A DNA stretch of 64,000 bases. It comes from Ignavibacteria bacterium (GTDB taxonomy: Bacteria > Bacteroidota > Ignavibacteria > Kapaibacteriales > UBA4661). Shown here one piece after another: positions 8,334-17,994 of this stretch. The position numbers and the translations under genes are program-made. The notes under the pieces are model-generated. The model had not been told where the DNA came from and did no database searches. It worked only from the letters and a program-made list of their open reading frames with translations. The stretch's first letter is position 1. Each line of letters opens with the position of its first letter. The DNA lies in NCBI GenBank assembly GCA_947459425.1, contig CANHDJ010000012.1:1-64000 (forward strand), given 5' to 3'.

Positions 8334-8441
8334 AACGATAGATTCTTTCACCCGAAAGGGATAAAACGAAGGCATCAATGACGGCGGCAGTTTGTGTGTA
8401 ATTCTTGTGTGTTCAAAATCCTCCCTTTTTGCCTTATCATT

Positions 8442-9731
8442 ATGGCAACAATACTTCTCGACAAAAAAGCATCTTCGACCGGAGAAGTGCAGGAGAAAAT
8501 ACCGCCGTATTCGTGGTATGTTCTTGCGCTGTTGTGTGTGGTGTATTTGATGAACTTCCTCGACAGGACGCTTATCTACATCCTTTTTCCGCCCATTAAA
8601 AAAGAAATGTTTCTGTCCGATTTGCAACTTGCTTTGCTCGGCACGACATCGTTTGTTATTTTTTACACTGCGCTCGGAATACCCTTCGGGCGGCTTGCAG
8701 ACAAGGTTGTACGAAAAAAGATGATTGCCGTTGGTCTTGCAATCTGGAGTTTGTTTTCGGGCTTAACGGGCTTTGCAACGGACTTTTGGACGATATTTGC
8801 TTGCCGCGTGATGGTCGGTGTGGGTGAGGCAACGCTTGGTCCGGCTGCAATGTCGCTTTTGTCGGATTTCTTCCCAAAGCGCATGAGAGCTACGGTACAG
8901 TCAATCTACTCCGCCGGAATACCACTCGGAGCGGCTGCTGCGTTTTTCTTGGGCGGCTCTATTGCCGAGGTGTTAAGCTGGCGATGGGCGTTCTATTTGC
9001 TGGGCTTTCCGGGCGTTTTACTTGCGCTCATGGTCTTATTCATCAAAGAGCCACCACGCGGCGTTGCCGAACTTAACGCTACTCAAGCAGAAAACAAGGC
9101 AGGATCAGGGCTTGCGGTCTTGGTAAAAAACAAAACGCTGATGTTTCATCACATTGGCTATGCGTTTTTTGCGGTCGCTACCAACAGCCTTAGTATCTGG
9201 GTTCCGACGCTTCTGAGCCGTGCGCATGGGATGTCGCTTGTGGCTGTCGGAACAATGGCGGGAATGTCCATGCTCATTGCAGGCGGCTTGGGGACAGCAT
9301 TTGGCGGATATATTGCTGACTGGTTCAAAGAGCGTTCCAAAGGCGGTCGCATGAAATTTACCGCAATGGCGGCTGCTCTTTGCGCACCGCTTTGGCTGAC
9401 ATTTTTGCTGTCGGGAAATATCACGGTGATGATTGCGTGTTACGTTCTTCTCACGGGATTCGGTCTTATTTGGCTGGGACCGGGCGCGGCAGACGTTCAC
9501 GATATTGTCGGTCCGAATTTGCGTGGTTTGGGCGTTGGTGTGTACTTTTTCACGGTGAATATCATCGGTTACGGTTTCGGTCCGCCAATTATCGGCAAAG
9601 TGAACGATATGCTCGGTGTCGGGGCTAACCCTTGGAATATGCACTATGGCTTGCTGATTTGTCCTCTTGCGTGTGCAGTTTCGGCGGTCTTTTTGTACTT
9701 CGGTTCGCGGAGTTTGGAGAAACAAGAGTAA
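8442..9731 (+). CDS. MFS transporter, anion/sugar-acid symporter type
   Basis: A 429-residue inner-membrane carrier with about 12 hydrophobic segments. The loop 2-3 signature GIPFGRLADKVVRKK and the NFLDRTLIY segment in helix 1 are typical of the spinster/anion-cation symporter branch. Helix 4-5 has RVMVGVGEATLGPAA. ATG 8442 was chosen because the preceding 16 codons of the open frame have no family counterpart. The substrate is not readable from sequence. Lying between PHA synthesis genes and acyl-CoA synthetases, uptake of hydroxy- or short-chain acids is a reasonable guess. Confidence 0.85.
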   Translation: MATILLDKKASSTGEVQEKIPPYSWYVLALLCVVYLMNFLDRTLIYILFPPIKKEMFLSDLQLALLGTTSFVIFYTALGIPFGRLADKVVRKKMIAVGLAIWSLFSGLTGFATDFWTIFACRVMVGVGEATLGPAAMSLLSDFFPKRMRATVQSIYSAGIPLGAAAAFFLGGSIAEVLSWRWAFYLLGFPGVLLALMVLFIKEPPRGVAELNATQAENKAGSGLAVLVKNKTLMFHHIGYAFFAVATNSLSIWVPTLLSRAHGMSLVAVGTMAGMSMLIAGGLGTAFGGYIADWFKERSKGGRMKFTAMAAALCAPLWLTFLLSGNITVMIACYVLLTGFGLIWLGPGAADVHDIVGPNLRGLGVGVYFFTVNIIGYGFGPPIIGKVNDMLGVGANPWNMHYGLLICPLACAVSAVFLYFGSRSLEKQE

Positions 9732-9785
9732 TCGAACAAGAATAAACGAAGTTTGTAACGCTTTTTTGTGTGTGGAGCGTGAGAA

Positions 9786-11825
9786 ATGATTGTCAAGCCA
9801 TTTCGAGATTGGAAGCTCTTTACGAAAGTTGTTGTGGTGATTCTGCTGACGGGCATCCCACCGACTGCCGTAACGCTCCTCTATTTCCTGCCGTTTATTG
9901 AGCAGCGATTGATGACAGAAAAGCGCGAAGCCGTTCAACACGTTGTACAGGCTGCTTTTACGATTGTCCAAGATTACGAAAAGCGTTCGCAAGCAGGCGA
10001 AATGAGCGTCGAAGAAGCAAAAACTCAAGCAAAAGAGCGTCTCCGTCAAATCCGCTACAAAGGGCAAGAATACGTGTGGATTAACAACATGAACGGCGAA
10101 TTTGTCATGAACCCGTTTGTGAAAGAATTGGAAACGATGTCCAAAGCACAAATGCTGGAACATCCCCGTTTCAAGCGTTTAGAGCCGATTATGACCAGCA
10201 TCGTCAAAGTCTGCGATCGGGCTGCTCAAGAAGGTTTTGTTGAATACGATGCCGGAAAACCCGGCGACACAAGCGGGAAACTCTACCCGAAAGTTTCGTT
10301 TGTGAAACTTCTTCCGGCATGGGGCTGGGTGGTCGGAAGCGGAATTTACGTGGATGAAGTCGAAGCGCAGGTAAGCCGTTTGTGGGTGGAAAATTTGCTC
10401 GCCATTAGTGTTGGCGCATCGGTTGGTATTGCCTTTGGCTTGCTTATGGCGTGGCAGCTTGCGCGTTCGATTCGCCGTCTCAGTCGTGCTGCGCAAAAGG
10501 TCAGTAACGGTGAGGAAAATGTTTCGGTGGACATTGCTTCGCAGGATGAAATCGGGGATTTGGGGCGAGCATTTAACACGATGATTCAAAGCATTGACCG
10601 TTTTGTCGAGGAAGTACGCTCCAAAAGCCATGAAGCAGAGTTTGCAGCAAAAGAAGCCCAAGCGGCAAAGGGTGAAATTTTCGAGCAGAAAGAATACCTT
10701 ACAACAAGCATTCAAGGCATTTTACGCGAGATGAATAAATTTGCCGACGGCGATTTGACCGTTAATCTTCATGCTCGGAACGACGACACAATTAAGCAAC
10801 TCTACGACGGCTTCAATGAAGCGGTTCACAAAATGCGCTTGGTTTTAGCGGAAGTGCTGAAACTCTCGCATCAAGCGGCAGCCTCGTCCGAAGAAATCTG
10901 TGCCGGTTCGGAGCGTATTGCCGCCGGAACGGAAGAACAAAAACAGCAAACGCATCAGATTTTAAGCGCGATTGAAGAAATGACGCGAACAATTTCCGCA
11001 AACCGCGATAATGCGCACCATGCCGCCGAAACAGCCCGCAACGCCGGTAAAAAAGCGCATGAAGGCGGGCGTGTGATGCAAGAAACTATCACGGGTATCG
11101 GCAAAGTAACCGATGCCGTGATGGAATCAGCTTCGATGATTGAAGAACTTCGCAAAAGCAACGAACAGGTGCGCGAGATTCTGGAAATTATCAACGACAT
11201 TGCCGCGCAAACGAACCTTCTTGCGCTGAACGCCGCTATCGAAGCAGCCCGCGCAGGTGAGCAAGGGCGCGGCTTTGCAGTTGTTGCCGATGAAGTACGC
11301 AAACTCGCCGAAAAGACCGTGAAATCCACCAAAGACATTGCCCAAATGGTGCAGCAAATTCAGAACGATACCATTCGCGCCGTGAAATCTATTGAGCGCG
11401 GCACACAAGAAGTTGAGCGCGAAAAGGCGTTGGCTGCGGAAGCGGAAGTCGCTCTCAGCACGATTATCCGCCAGATGGATGAGGTTGAACATCTTATCTC
11501 TGATGTTGCGCTTTCGGGCGAACAGCTTGCCGAAGCAGGGAATGTGATTGCGCAAAGCGTTCACGGCATTAGCCAAATCACTGACAGAACGGCAATGGAA
11601 ACCAGCGATATTGCTGCTGCGACGGGCGAACTCAACAGTTTAACGGCAAGTTTGCAAAAACTCGTTTCGATGTTCAAAGTGGATGTCCGCTCACTGGAAA
11701 AGCTCGGTGAAATTAGTGAACAAGAGCTTTCGGAACATACTGCCAAAGGACGCGCATTAGCTACGGAGCAGCGTTTGAAAGAACTTTCCATTGGTAACTT
11801 TTCTCCTCGAAATGTCGCCGCTTGA
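9786..11825 (+). CDS. Methyl-accepting chemotaxis protein with sCache_2 sensor
   Basis: A 679-residue chemoreceptor. Membrane segments lie at about 13-37 and 203-225. Between them is an sCache_2-type sensor with [15 protein letters not shown] and [24 protein letters not shown] follows (about 225-275), a second HAMP-like unit at about 300-360, then the signalling helices with tip [19 protein letters not shown] near 473-491. sCache_2 domains commonly bind pyruvate, lactate, acetate or propionate. Its stop codon begins the heptad repeat that leads into the acyl-CoA synthetase gene, so the two are probably co-transcribed. Sensing of PHA-derived acids is inference. Confidence 0.9.
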   Translation: MIVKPFRDWKLFTKVVVVILLTGIPPTAVTLLYFLPFIEQRLMTEKREAVQHVVQAAFTIVQDYEKRSQAGEMSVEEAKTQAKERLRQIRYKGQEYVWINNMNGEFVMNPFVKELETMSKAQMLEHPRFKRLEPIMTSIVKVCDRAAQEGFVEYDAGKPGDTSGKLYPKVSFVKLLPAWGWVVGSGIYVDEVEAQVSRLWVENLLAISVGASVGIAFGLLMAWQLARSIRRLSRAAQKVSNGEENVSVDIASQDEIGDLGRAFNTMIQSIDRFVEEVRSKSHEAEFAAKEAQAAKGEIFEQKEYLTTSIQGILREMNKFADGDLTVNLHARNDDTIKQLYDGFNEAVHKMRLVLAEVLKLSHQAAASSEEICAGSERIAAGTEEQKQQTHQILSAIEEMTRTISANRDNAHHAAETARNAGKKAHEGGRVMQETITGIGKVTDAVMESASMIEELRKSNEQVREILEIINDIAAQTNLLALNAAIEAARAGEQGRGFAVVADEVRKLAEKTVKSTKDIAQMVQQIQNDTIRAVKSIERGTQEVEREKALAAEAEVALSTIIRQMDEVEHLISDVALSGEQLAEAGNVIAQSVHGISQITDRTAMETSDIAAATGELNSLTASLQKLVSMFKVDVRSLEKLGEISEQELSEHTAKGRALATEQRLKELSIGNFSPRNVAA

Positions 11826-11878
11826 CGAATGACCAATGACGAATGTCTAATGACCAATGACGAACCAACAATGACCAC
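11823..11878 (+). repeat. Heptad tandem repeat (TGACGAA/TGACCAA) across a gene junction
   Basis: Eight consecutive 7-base units: TGACGAA, TGACCAA, TGACGAA, TGTCTAA, TGACCAA, TGACGAA, CCAACAA, TGACCAC. The first unit contains the chemoreceptor stop codon and the end of the array contains the next gene's ATG (11871). A shorter version lies at 53388-53415. Confidence 0.85.
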
Positions 11879-13379
11879 ATCACCTTCTGAGCGCGACTGG
11901 ATTGGCAAATGGGCTGTGTATGCAGCCACAAAAATTGCCGTCAAAGAGTATGAAACGGGACGCGAACTCACGTACCGCGAACTGAACACGCTTGGCAATC
12001 ACATAGCGCAACTTTTCACCGATAAAGGTTTGGTGAAGGGCGATACGGTTGCTGTGCTTGCGGAATCATGCTTGGAATACTATGTTCTCTTTGCGGCAGC
12101 GCAAAAAACAGGTGTGGTGCTTGTCCCGATGAACTACCGCCTTTCGGCACGGGAAATTGATTATTTGCTGGCGGATTGCGAACCGAAGTTGGTCATTGCC
12201 CAATCGCAGTTTCAGCCGCTTTTGGAAGCCTGCGGGCATTATCAGCACGTGGCGCACAAAATCAGCATGGAGGCTTTTGCCGAGGACACATACAGCCGCC
12301 GTGAGAGCGTGTATGCGTTTCCTGCCATGACCGATATTTCCGACGACGACCCGATATTTATTCTCTACACATCAGGAACGACGGGCTTCCCGAAAGGTGC
12401 GCTCTACACACACGGAATGCTTTTTTGGAACTCCGTCAATACGCATTTGCGCTTGGATATTACCTCCGATGATGTTTCGATTGTCTGCACACCGCCATTT
12501 CACACGGGCGGTTGGAACATTATCCCAACGCCGTTTTTTCATCACGGGGCAAGTTTTACGGTGATGAAAAAGTTTGATGCGGATGCAGTTGTGCGGCTTT
12601 TGGACGAAGAGCGCGTGACGATGTTTATGGCTGTTCCGACGATGATTCAGATGATGAAAGAATCGCCGTCCTTTGCTAATGCGGATTTGTCGTCAGTGCG
12701 GTATTTTATCATCGGTGGTGAGCCGCTTCCGCTTCCCGTGATTGAGGAATGGCAAAAGCGCGGAATCCCGATTCGCCAGGGCTTTGGTATGACGGAAGTT
12801 GGTCCCAGCGTTACGTCGCTCCACCAAAACGATTCGGCACGGAAAATCGGCTCAATCGGAACGCTCAATTTTTACCTCGAAGCTCGCGTGGTGGATGATA
12901 ACGGCAACGATGTTCCGCAAGGGCAGGAGGGCGAATTTATTGTGCGCGGGAAGGTCGTAACACCCGGCTACCGCAATAATCCGAAAGCGACTGCCGACAC
13001 CATTAAAGACGGCTGGTTCTACACGGGCGATATTGTGCGGCAAGACAGCGAGGGCTTTTTCTACGTGATGGACAGAAAGAAAAATATGTACATCTCCGGC
13101 GGCGAAAACGTCTATCCGGCAGAAGTCGAGAAGTTCATCGGTACGCACGAAGATGTACAGGAAGTCGCAATTATCGGTGTTCCCGATGAAAAATGGGGCG
13201 AAGTCGGCAAGGCGTTTGTTGTGTTGAAGCCCGCTTCAAACCTTCGTGCGGAGGACGTTGTAAGTTACTGCACGGGAAATTTAGCGAAGTACAAAATCCC
13301 GAAGTACGTCGAGTTTTTGCCGGAATTACCGAAAAGCGACACGGGAAAAATTGACCGCAAGAGCCTGAAAACGATGTAG
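11871..13379 (+). CDS. AMP-forming acyl-CoA synthetase, first of a tandem pair
   Basis: A 502-residue ANL-family ligase that activates a carboxylic acid to its CoA ester via an acyl-AMP. Motifs: ATP loop YTSGTTGFPKGA (about 167-178), QGFGMTEVG, the hinge region YTGDIVRQD, and the C-terminal catalytic Lys in KSDTGKIDRKSL. ATG 11871 aligns with the start of the downstream paralogue (MTTSPSERDWIGKWAVY versus MMQSAIEYDWFARRAVY); upstream ATGs are part of the heptad repeat. Chain-length preference is unknown; a hydroxy-acid or medium-chain substrate would fit the neighbourhood. Confidence 0.9.
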   Translation: MTTSPSERDWIGKWAVYAATKIAVKEYETGRELTYRELNTLGNHIAQLFTDKGLVKGDTVAVLAESCLEYYVLFAAAQKTGVVLVPMNYRLSAREIDYLLADCEPKLVIAQSQFQPLLEACGHYQHVAHKISMEAFAEDTYSRRESVYAFPAMTDISDDDPIFILYTSGTTGFPKGALYTHGMLFWNSVNTHLRLDITSDDVSIVCTPPFHTGGWNIIPTPFFHHGASFTVMKKFDADAVVRLLDEERVTMFMAVPTMIQMMKESPSFANADLSSVRYFIIGGEPLPLPVIEEWQKRGIPIRQGFGMTEVGPSVTSLHQNDSARKIGSIGTLNFYLEARVVDDNGNDVPQGQEGEFIVRGKVVTPGYRNNPKATADTIKDGWFYTGDIVRQDSEGFFYVMDRKKNMYISGGENVYPAEVEKFIGTHEDVQEVAIIGVPDEKWGEVGKAFVVLKPASNLRAEDVVSYCTGNLAKYKIPKYVEFLPELPKSDTGKIDRKSLKTM

Positions 13380-13399
13380 CATATTTTTTTGCTTTTAGG

Positions 13400-13417
13400 T
13401 TTTGCAAAATTTCAAAC
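13400..13417 (+). promoter_or_regulatory. Operator-like palindrome E in front of the second acyl-CoA synthetase
   Basis: TTTTGCAAAATTTCAAAC differs from site D at two of 18 positions (first and fifth). It ends 21 bases before the start at 13439, closer than in the other three cases, and the left half-site is degenerate. Confidence 0.4.
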
Positions 13418-13438
13418 GTTTGAGTTAGAACAAGAATA

Positions 13439-14947
13439 ATGATGCAATCAGCAATAGAATACGATTGGTTTGCGCGGCGGGCTGTGTATTCGCCCTTGGC
13501 AATCGCTCTCAAAGAAGCGGAGAGCGGTCGAGTGCTGACGTATTCTGCGCTGAACGATGCCGCCAATGCAGCCGCAATGCGCCTTCAAAGCGAGTGTGGT
13601 GTGAAATTAGGCGACCGCGTGGCGATTCTTGCGGAAAACTCCCTTGAACACCTTATTCTTCTGGGAGCCGCACAAAAGCTGGGATTTACGCTTGTTCCGC
13701 TCAATTTTCGCCTGACGGCTGCGGAATTGGATGTTGTTTTGAGTGATTCCGCACCGCGTGTGGTGTTGGTCGAAGAAAAATATCGCCACGTACTTGAAAA
13801 CGTCGCATCGGCGCGGTCTGTAAGCAAGATTCTTTCTTTAACGGAATGGTTCGTCAGCACCTCGCAAACGAAGCATGAATCATACCTCGACGCACATATC
13901 ATGCCTGATTTGCCGCTCTTGCTCTTGTACACTTCCGGCACAACGGGTATTCCCAAAGGTGCAATCTATTCCCATAAAATGCTCTTTTGGAATAGCATGA
14001 ATACGGGCATGAGCTGGGATTTAACCTCTGAAGACTGCACAGTGGATTGCCTGCCGCTTTTTCACACGGGCGGCTGGAATGTTCTGCTCACGCCGCTTTT
14101 GCATCGGGGCGGAACGACAATTTTGATGAAAAAATTCGATGCAAATGTTGTCTTGCGATTGCTCGAAGAAGAGCGTTGTACCTTGTTTATGGGCGTTCCG
14201 ACGGTATTGCAAATGCTGGCTTCCTCGCCGGAATTTCCGAAAACAGATTTATCGGCAATGCGCTATGTGGTCGCGGGCGGTGAACCGATGCCGCTTCCGC
14301 TTATCGAAACATGGCAACAGCGCGGAATAGCGGTGCGTCAAGGCTACGGCTTGACGGAAGTGGGTCCGAATATCTTTTCGCTGCATCAGGCAGATGCAAT
14401 GCGGAAAATCGGCTCAATCGGGCGACCGAATTTTTATGTGCAAGCGCGTTTGGTGGATGATAATGGCAACGATGTCGGTGCAAATGAAGCCGGAGAGCTG
14501 ATTGTACGCGGTCCGATGGTAACGCCCGGATATTGGCAAAAGCCCGAAGCTACTCGTGATGCCTTCCGCGAGGGCGGATGGTTCTGCACGGGAGATATAG
14601 CGCGGCGCGACGACGAAGGCTATTACTACATCACCGACCGCAAGAAAAATATGTACATCTCCGGCGGCGAAAATGTCTATCCGGCAGAAATAGAGCGCGT
14701 ATTGTACACGCATGAAGCAGTCGCGGAAGCAGCCGTTATCGGGGTTTCCGACGCGCAGTGGGGCGAAGTCGGAAAAGCCTTCGTTGTACTGAAACACCCA
14801 AAAACCGCGTTAAATCTTGATGTCGAGGCGGTGAGGCAATACTGCCGAGAACGACTGGCAGCGTACAAAGTCCCGAAATACGTGGAGTTTTTGGAGGAAT
14901 TACCCAAAAACGACGCAGGGAAAATCAATAAGAAAATTTTACGATAG
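13439..14947 (+). CDS. AMP-forming acyl-CoA synthetase, second of a tandem pair
   Basis: A 502-residue paralogue of the preceding gene with the same order of motifs: YTSGTTGIPKGA, QGYGLTEVG, DRKKNMYISGGENVYPAE and the catalytic Lys in KNDAGKINKKIL. Similarity to its neighbour is high across the full length, including the block MRKIGSIGRPNFYV, so this is a tandem duplication. Unlike the first copy it has its own palindrome in a 59-base gap, so the two may be regulated separately. Two adjacent ATG codons (13439, 13442) can start it. Confidence 0.9.
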   Translation: MMQSAIEYDWFARRAVYSPLAIALKEAESGRVLTYSALNDAANAAAMRLQSECGVKLGDRVAILAENSLEHLILLGAAQKLGFTLVPLNFRLTAAELDVVLSDSAPRVVLVEEKYRHVLENVASARSVSKILSLTEWFVSTSQTKHESYLDAHIMPDLPLLLLYTSGTTGIPKGAIYSHKMLFWNSMNTGMSWDLTSEDCTVDCLPLFHTGGWNVLLTPLLHRGGTTILMKKFDANVVLRLLEEERCTLFMGVPTVLQMLASSPEFPKTDLSAMRYVVAGGEPMPLPLIETWQQRGIAVRQGYGLTEVGPNIFSLHQADAMRKIGSIGRPNFYVQARLVDDNGNDVGANEAGELIVRGPMVTPGYWQKPEATRDAFREGGWFCTGDIARRDDEGYYYITDRKKNMYISGGENVYPAEIERVLYTHEAVAEAAVIGVSDAQWGEVGKAFVVLKHPKTALNLDVEAVRQYCRERLAAYKVPKYVEFLEELPKNDAGKINKKILR

Positions 14948-14986
14948 CATACGCTTATTCCATTTCGGGTCATAGAATTTATCGTT

Positions 14987-15014
14987 GTAGAGACAAGGCA
15001 TGCCTTGTCTCTAC
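14987..15014. repeat. 28-bp palindromic repeat, copy 2
   Basis: Same arms as the copy at 8306-8333, with centre AT. The sequence TATCGTTGTAGAGACAAGGC is shared with the complement of copy 1. It stands between the acyl-CoA synthetase and the TonB receptor genes and may end the upstream transcript. Confidence 0.8.
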
Positions 15015-15126
15015 GGCAAAGAATCGCCAAATAATGCACGGTTTTATTGCCCGAAAGGGAATAACAATTTCAGAGACGTTCAATTCATTCATTTTTTGTC
15101 AAAATTTTTTTTCAGGATGGTGGAGT

Positions 15127-17823
15127 ATGGTTCGGGTATTGACACTATTTTGCTTGGCTTCTATGCTGAGTTTCTCGGCAGTTTTTGCACAAATGAGCGG
15201 TAAAGTTACTGACAAAGAGACGAAAAAACCGATGCCCGGTGTGCGTGTTTCGGTGAAAGACACGAAATACGGCGCACAAACAGATGTTCAGGGGAATTAT
15301 TCCATCAAAGGCGTTCCGGCGGGCAATTACACGTTGGTCTTTTCCTACATCGGCTTCAAAGCAGTAGAGAAGCCTGTTTCGGGCAGTGATGCGCAAGTAA
15401 ATGTGGAAATGGAAGTCGGCAACGTCTCCACGCAAGATATTATCGTCCTTGGCGTTTCGCGGAAGGCGGAAAAAGTAACCGATGCTCCGGCTTCGATTCA
15501 GACCGTCAGCGCACAGGAACTCGACCGCGTACCGCTTGCGGGCGGCTACGGGCAAGCACTCGCTACACTCAAAGGCGTAGATTTCGTGCGCTCCGGCATT
15601 GACGGCGTGGGCATCAATGCTCGCGGTTTCAATAGTGCATTTAATACCCGTATGATGGTTATTACCGACGGGCGTTTCTCCATTTTGCCCGGAAACGGTC
15701 TGCCGGTGGGCAATTTGAACACGAACATCAAAGAGGATATTCAAAGCGTGGAAATGATTCTGGGACCCGCTTCGGCGCTCTATGGTCCGAATGCGCACAA
15801 CGGTATCGTAAACATCGTCAGCAAAGACCCGCGCACCTCGCAAGGAACAACCTTTGCGGGCAATTTTGGTCTGCAAAATTATCTTTCCGGTCGTTTCCGC
15901 CATGCTGGAGCAGCAGGGGATTTCGCATGGAAGGCAACGTTTGAGTATATGCAAGCGCGTGATTGGGATTTCACCGATACCGTCTATCAAACAGGCGTGA
16001 ACGGCGGCAATATCCCGCACTTCAACCCCGCAAATCCGACCGTCGGTATTCGTCGCCCGAACTTCATTACCGAAAATAAAAATGGTGCAAATCGCGGCAA
16101 CACAAACGTTGATGTGTTGAACGTAAAACACATCCGCGCAGAAGGCTCGCTCTATTGGAATATGCCGATTGAATCAGAATTTTTGGGCGGTCGCCCCGAT
16201 TTGATTTTGACCTACGGACAAAGCAACAACTGGGGCGCAGGTCCGACCAATGCAGGACGGAATTACATCAACGATTGGCTCTTCGGTACATGGCAAGCAA
16301 AATTCGTTTCGCCGCGCCTTTTTGCGCAAGTCTATAACACATGGAATAATTCCGGTAATACCTTCCCGCTCCAGAACGTTACGAACATCATGAACGGGAA
16401 TATCGTTCCTGTGCCGACGCTCTTCGGACCGCTTCGTAATGCAGACCGCGTTGGTCGTGTGCTGAATGGAACAATTACCGCCGACGAAGCAATTCAGGCG
16501 GCGCGGTTTGCCGAACTTTCCTCTCGCCTCAATGCTGAAATTCAGTACAACAACAAAATCGGCGACAATTTCAATTTTGTGTTGGGGGTAACATATCAAG
16601 CAGACAACCCACGCAGCGAAGGCACATACTTAGGTGATAACGTCGCCTTTCGCGGCGATGGTACGGCGAATCTTGGCACCGGGCGTTTGCTTTCCGATGG
16701 TTTTATCACGATTCCGAGTATATGGCAAGTTGGTGGCGCGGCACAGTTTGATTGGGATATTACCAGCGATTTGCGCCTTGTCGGTGCTGCCCGCTACGAC
16801 CAACACGCGATTTTCGGCGGTATGTTTGCTCCGAAAGCAGGTTTGATTTACAAAGTGGCTAATGGTGCTGTTCGTGCGACGTACGGACGCGGCTTTGTTG
16901 CACCGACGGTTTTGAATATGTTTATTTTTGTTCCGGCGGCGCAAGTTGGGCAAAATGTTTTGAGTATCGTGGGTAATTCCGAAGGCTTTACGCTTGCCAA
17001 CGGCACGAAAATTGACAAATTGCGTCCGGAGCGTGTTGATACCTACGAAATCGGCTACAAAGGCGCTCCGGTGGACAAACTTTTTATTGATGTCAGTGCA
17101 TATTTGCAAAATTCGGTAGATTTTATCAGCCCTGCCGTACCGTTGTATAGCGGCTTTACCGCACCAAATACCGTGACGCAGGTCGGCTCAACCAATGTTC
17201 AACCGCAGTTTATTCAATCCTACGTGAATTTCGGTGAAGTGCAAGCGTTTGGTATTGATGCGGGCGTTACCTACAATTTGACAGAAAACTTCTCGCTCGG
17301 TGTGAATTATTCGTACTTCAACCCGAACTACGATTCTACGCGCCGCGATGCGAATAACCGCCTTGTGTTTGACGTAAACCGTGATGGTGTCGTAACGCCG
17401 AATGAAATCAGCATCAATACCGCGCCGCATAAACTTTCGGCAACATTGAACTTCTTCAATCTCTTCAACGGCGTACTCTTTGGTTCGGTGAGCGGTCGTT
17501 ATGTAGCAGCCTACGATTTTGTTTCGGGCGTACACTTTGCAGGAGCATTCGGCGCAGGCACACGCACGATTGTCCCACGCAATCCTCAACTGCCCCTCAG
17601 TGCAACGAATCCTGCTGCGGCGACATTCCTCTTCAATCGCGGACAACTCGGCGGATTTTTCTCGTTGGATGCAAGCATCGGCGCGAATATCCTGCCGAAC
17701 CTGATGATTTCGGTTGCGGCGAACAACATCACCAATACCGTTCAGCGTGAAATGGTGGGCTCGCCGGCAATTCCGTTCTTCCTTTTGACGGAAGTTCGCT
17801 ACACGCTTCCGGCGTTTTATTGA
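15127..17823 (+). CDS. TonB-dependent outer-membrane receptor with carboxypeptidase-like N-domain
   Basis: An 898-residue receptor. ATG 15127 follows AGGATGG and opens a signal peptide ending SAVFA-Q. A CarboxypepD_reg-like beta domain comes first (about 24-105; GVRVSVKDTKYGAQTDVQGN), then the plug with GILG-like ILGPASALYGPNAHNGIVN, then a long barrel ending in an aromatic residue (LPAFY). No SusD-like partner is adjacent. Because a PHB depolymerase follows (172 bases), import of depolymerisation products or of a bound cofactor is possible; siderophore or vitamin uptake is the usual role and cannot be excluded. Confidence 0.88.
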   Translation: MVRVLTLFCLASMLSFSAVFAQMSGKVTDKETKKPMPGVRVSVKDTKYGAQTDVQGNYSIKGVPAGNYTLVFSYIGFKAVEKPVSGSDAQVNVEMEVGNVSTQDIIVLGVSRKAEKVTDAPASIQTVSAQELDRVPLAGGYGQALATLKGVDFVRSGIDGVGINARGFNSAFNTRMMVITDGRFSILPGNGLPVGNLNTNIKEDIQSVEMILGPASALYGPNAHNGIVNIVSKDPRTSQGTTFAGNFGLQNYLSGRFRHAGAAGDFAWKATFEYMQARDWDFTDTVYQTGVNGGNIPHFNPANPTVGIRRPNFITENKNGANRGNTNVDVLNVKHIRAEGSLYWNMPIESEFLGGRPDLILTYGQSNNWGAGPTNAGRNYINDWLFGTWQAKFVSPRLFAQVYNTWNNSGNTFPLQNVTNIMNGNIVPVPTLFGPLRNADRVGRVLNGTITADEAIQAARFAELSSRLNAEIQYNNKIGDNFNFVLGVTYQADNPRSEGTYLGDNVAFRGDGTANLGTGRLLSDGFITIPSIWQVGGAAQFDWDITSDLRLVGAARYDQHAIFGGMFAPKAGLIYKVANGAVRATYGRGFVAPTVLNMFIFVPAAQVGQNVLSIVGNSEGFTLANGTKIDKLRPERVDTYEIGYKGAPVDKLFIDVSAYLQNSVDFISPAVPLYSGFTAPNTVTQVGSTNVQPQFIQSYVNFGEVQAFGIDAGVTYNLTENFSLGVNYSYFNPNYDSTRRDANNRLVFDVNRDGVVTPNEISINTAPHKLSATLNFFNLFNGVLFGSVSGRYVAAYDFVSGVHFAGAFGAGTRTIVPRNPQLPLSATNPAAATFLFNRGQLGGFFSLDASIGANILPNLMISVAANNITNTVQREMVGSPAIPFFLLTEVRYTLPAFY

Positions 17824-17870
17824 TTTCTCGTAGTAGCAATTTTTTCGCCCAATAACGTTCAAAATTCAAT

Positions 17871-17929
17871 GCTCGCAGTGTGGCGTAATCGCTGAAAACT
17901 GTGAAAACCCTCACTGCGAGCTTTGTTTG
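17871..17929 (+). terminator. Hairpin terminator after the TonB receptor gene
   Basis: GCTCGCAGTG and CACTGCGAGC form a perfect 10-bp stem with a 31-base loop, followed by TTTGTTTGG. The long loop and short T-run lower confidence. Confidence 0.5.
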
Positions 17930-17994
17930 GTTTGAGTGTCAATCCGTACCGACGCTATTCTTTCACGGATTTTTTACCTCTTTTTTTCGACACT

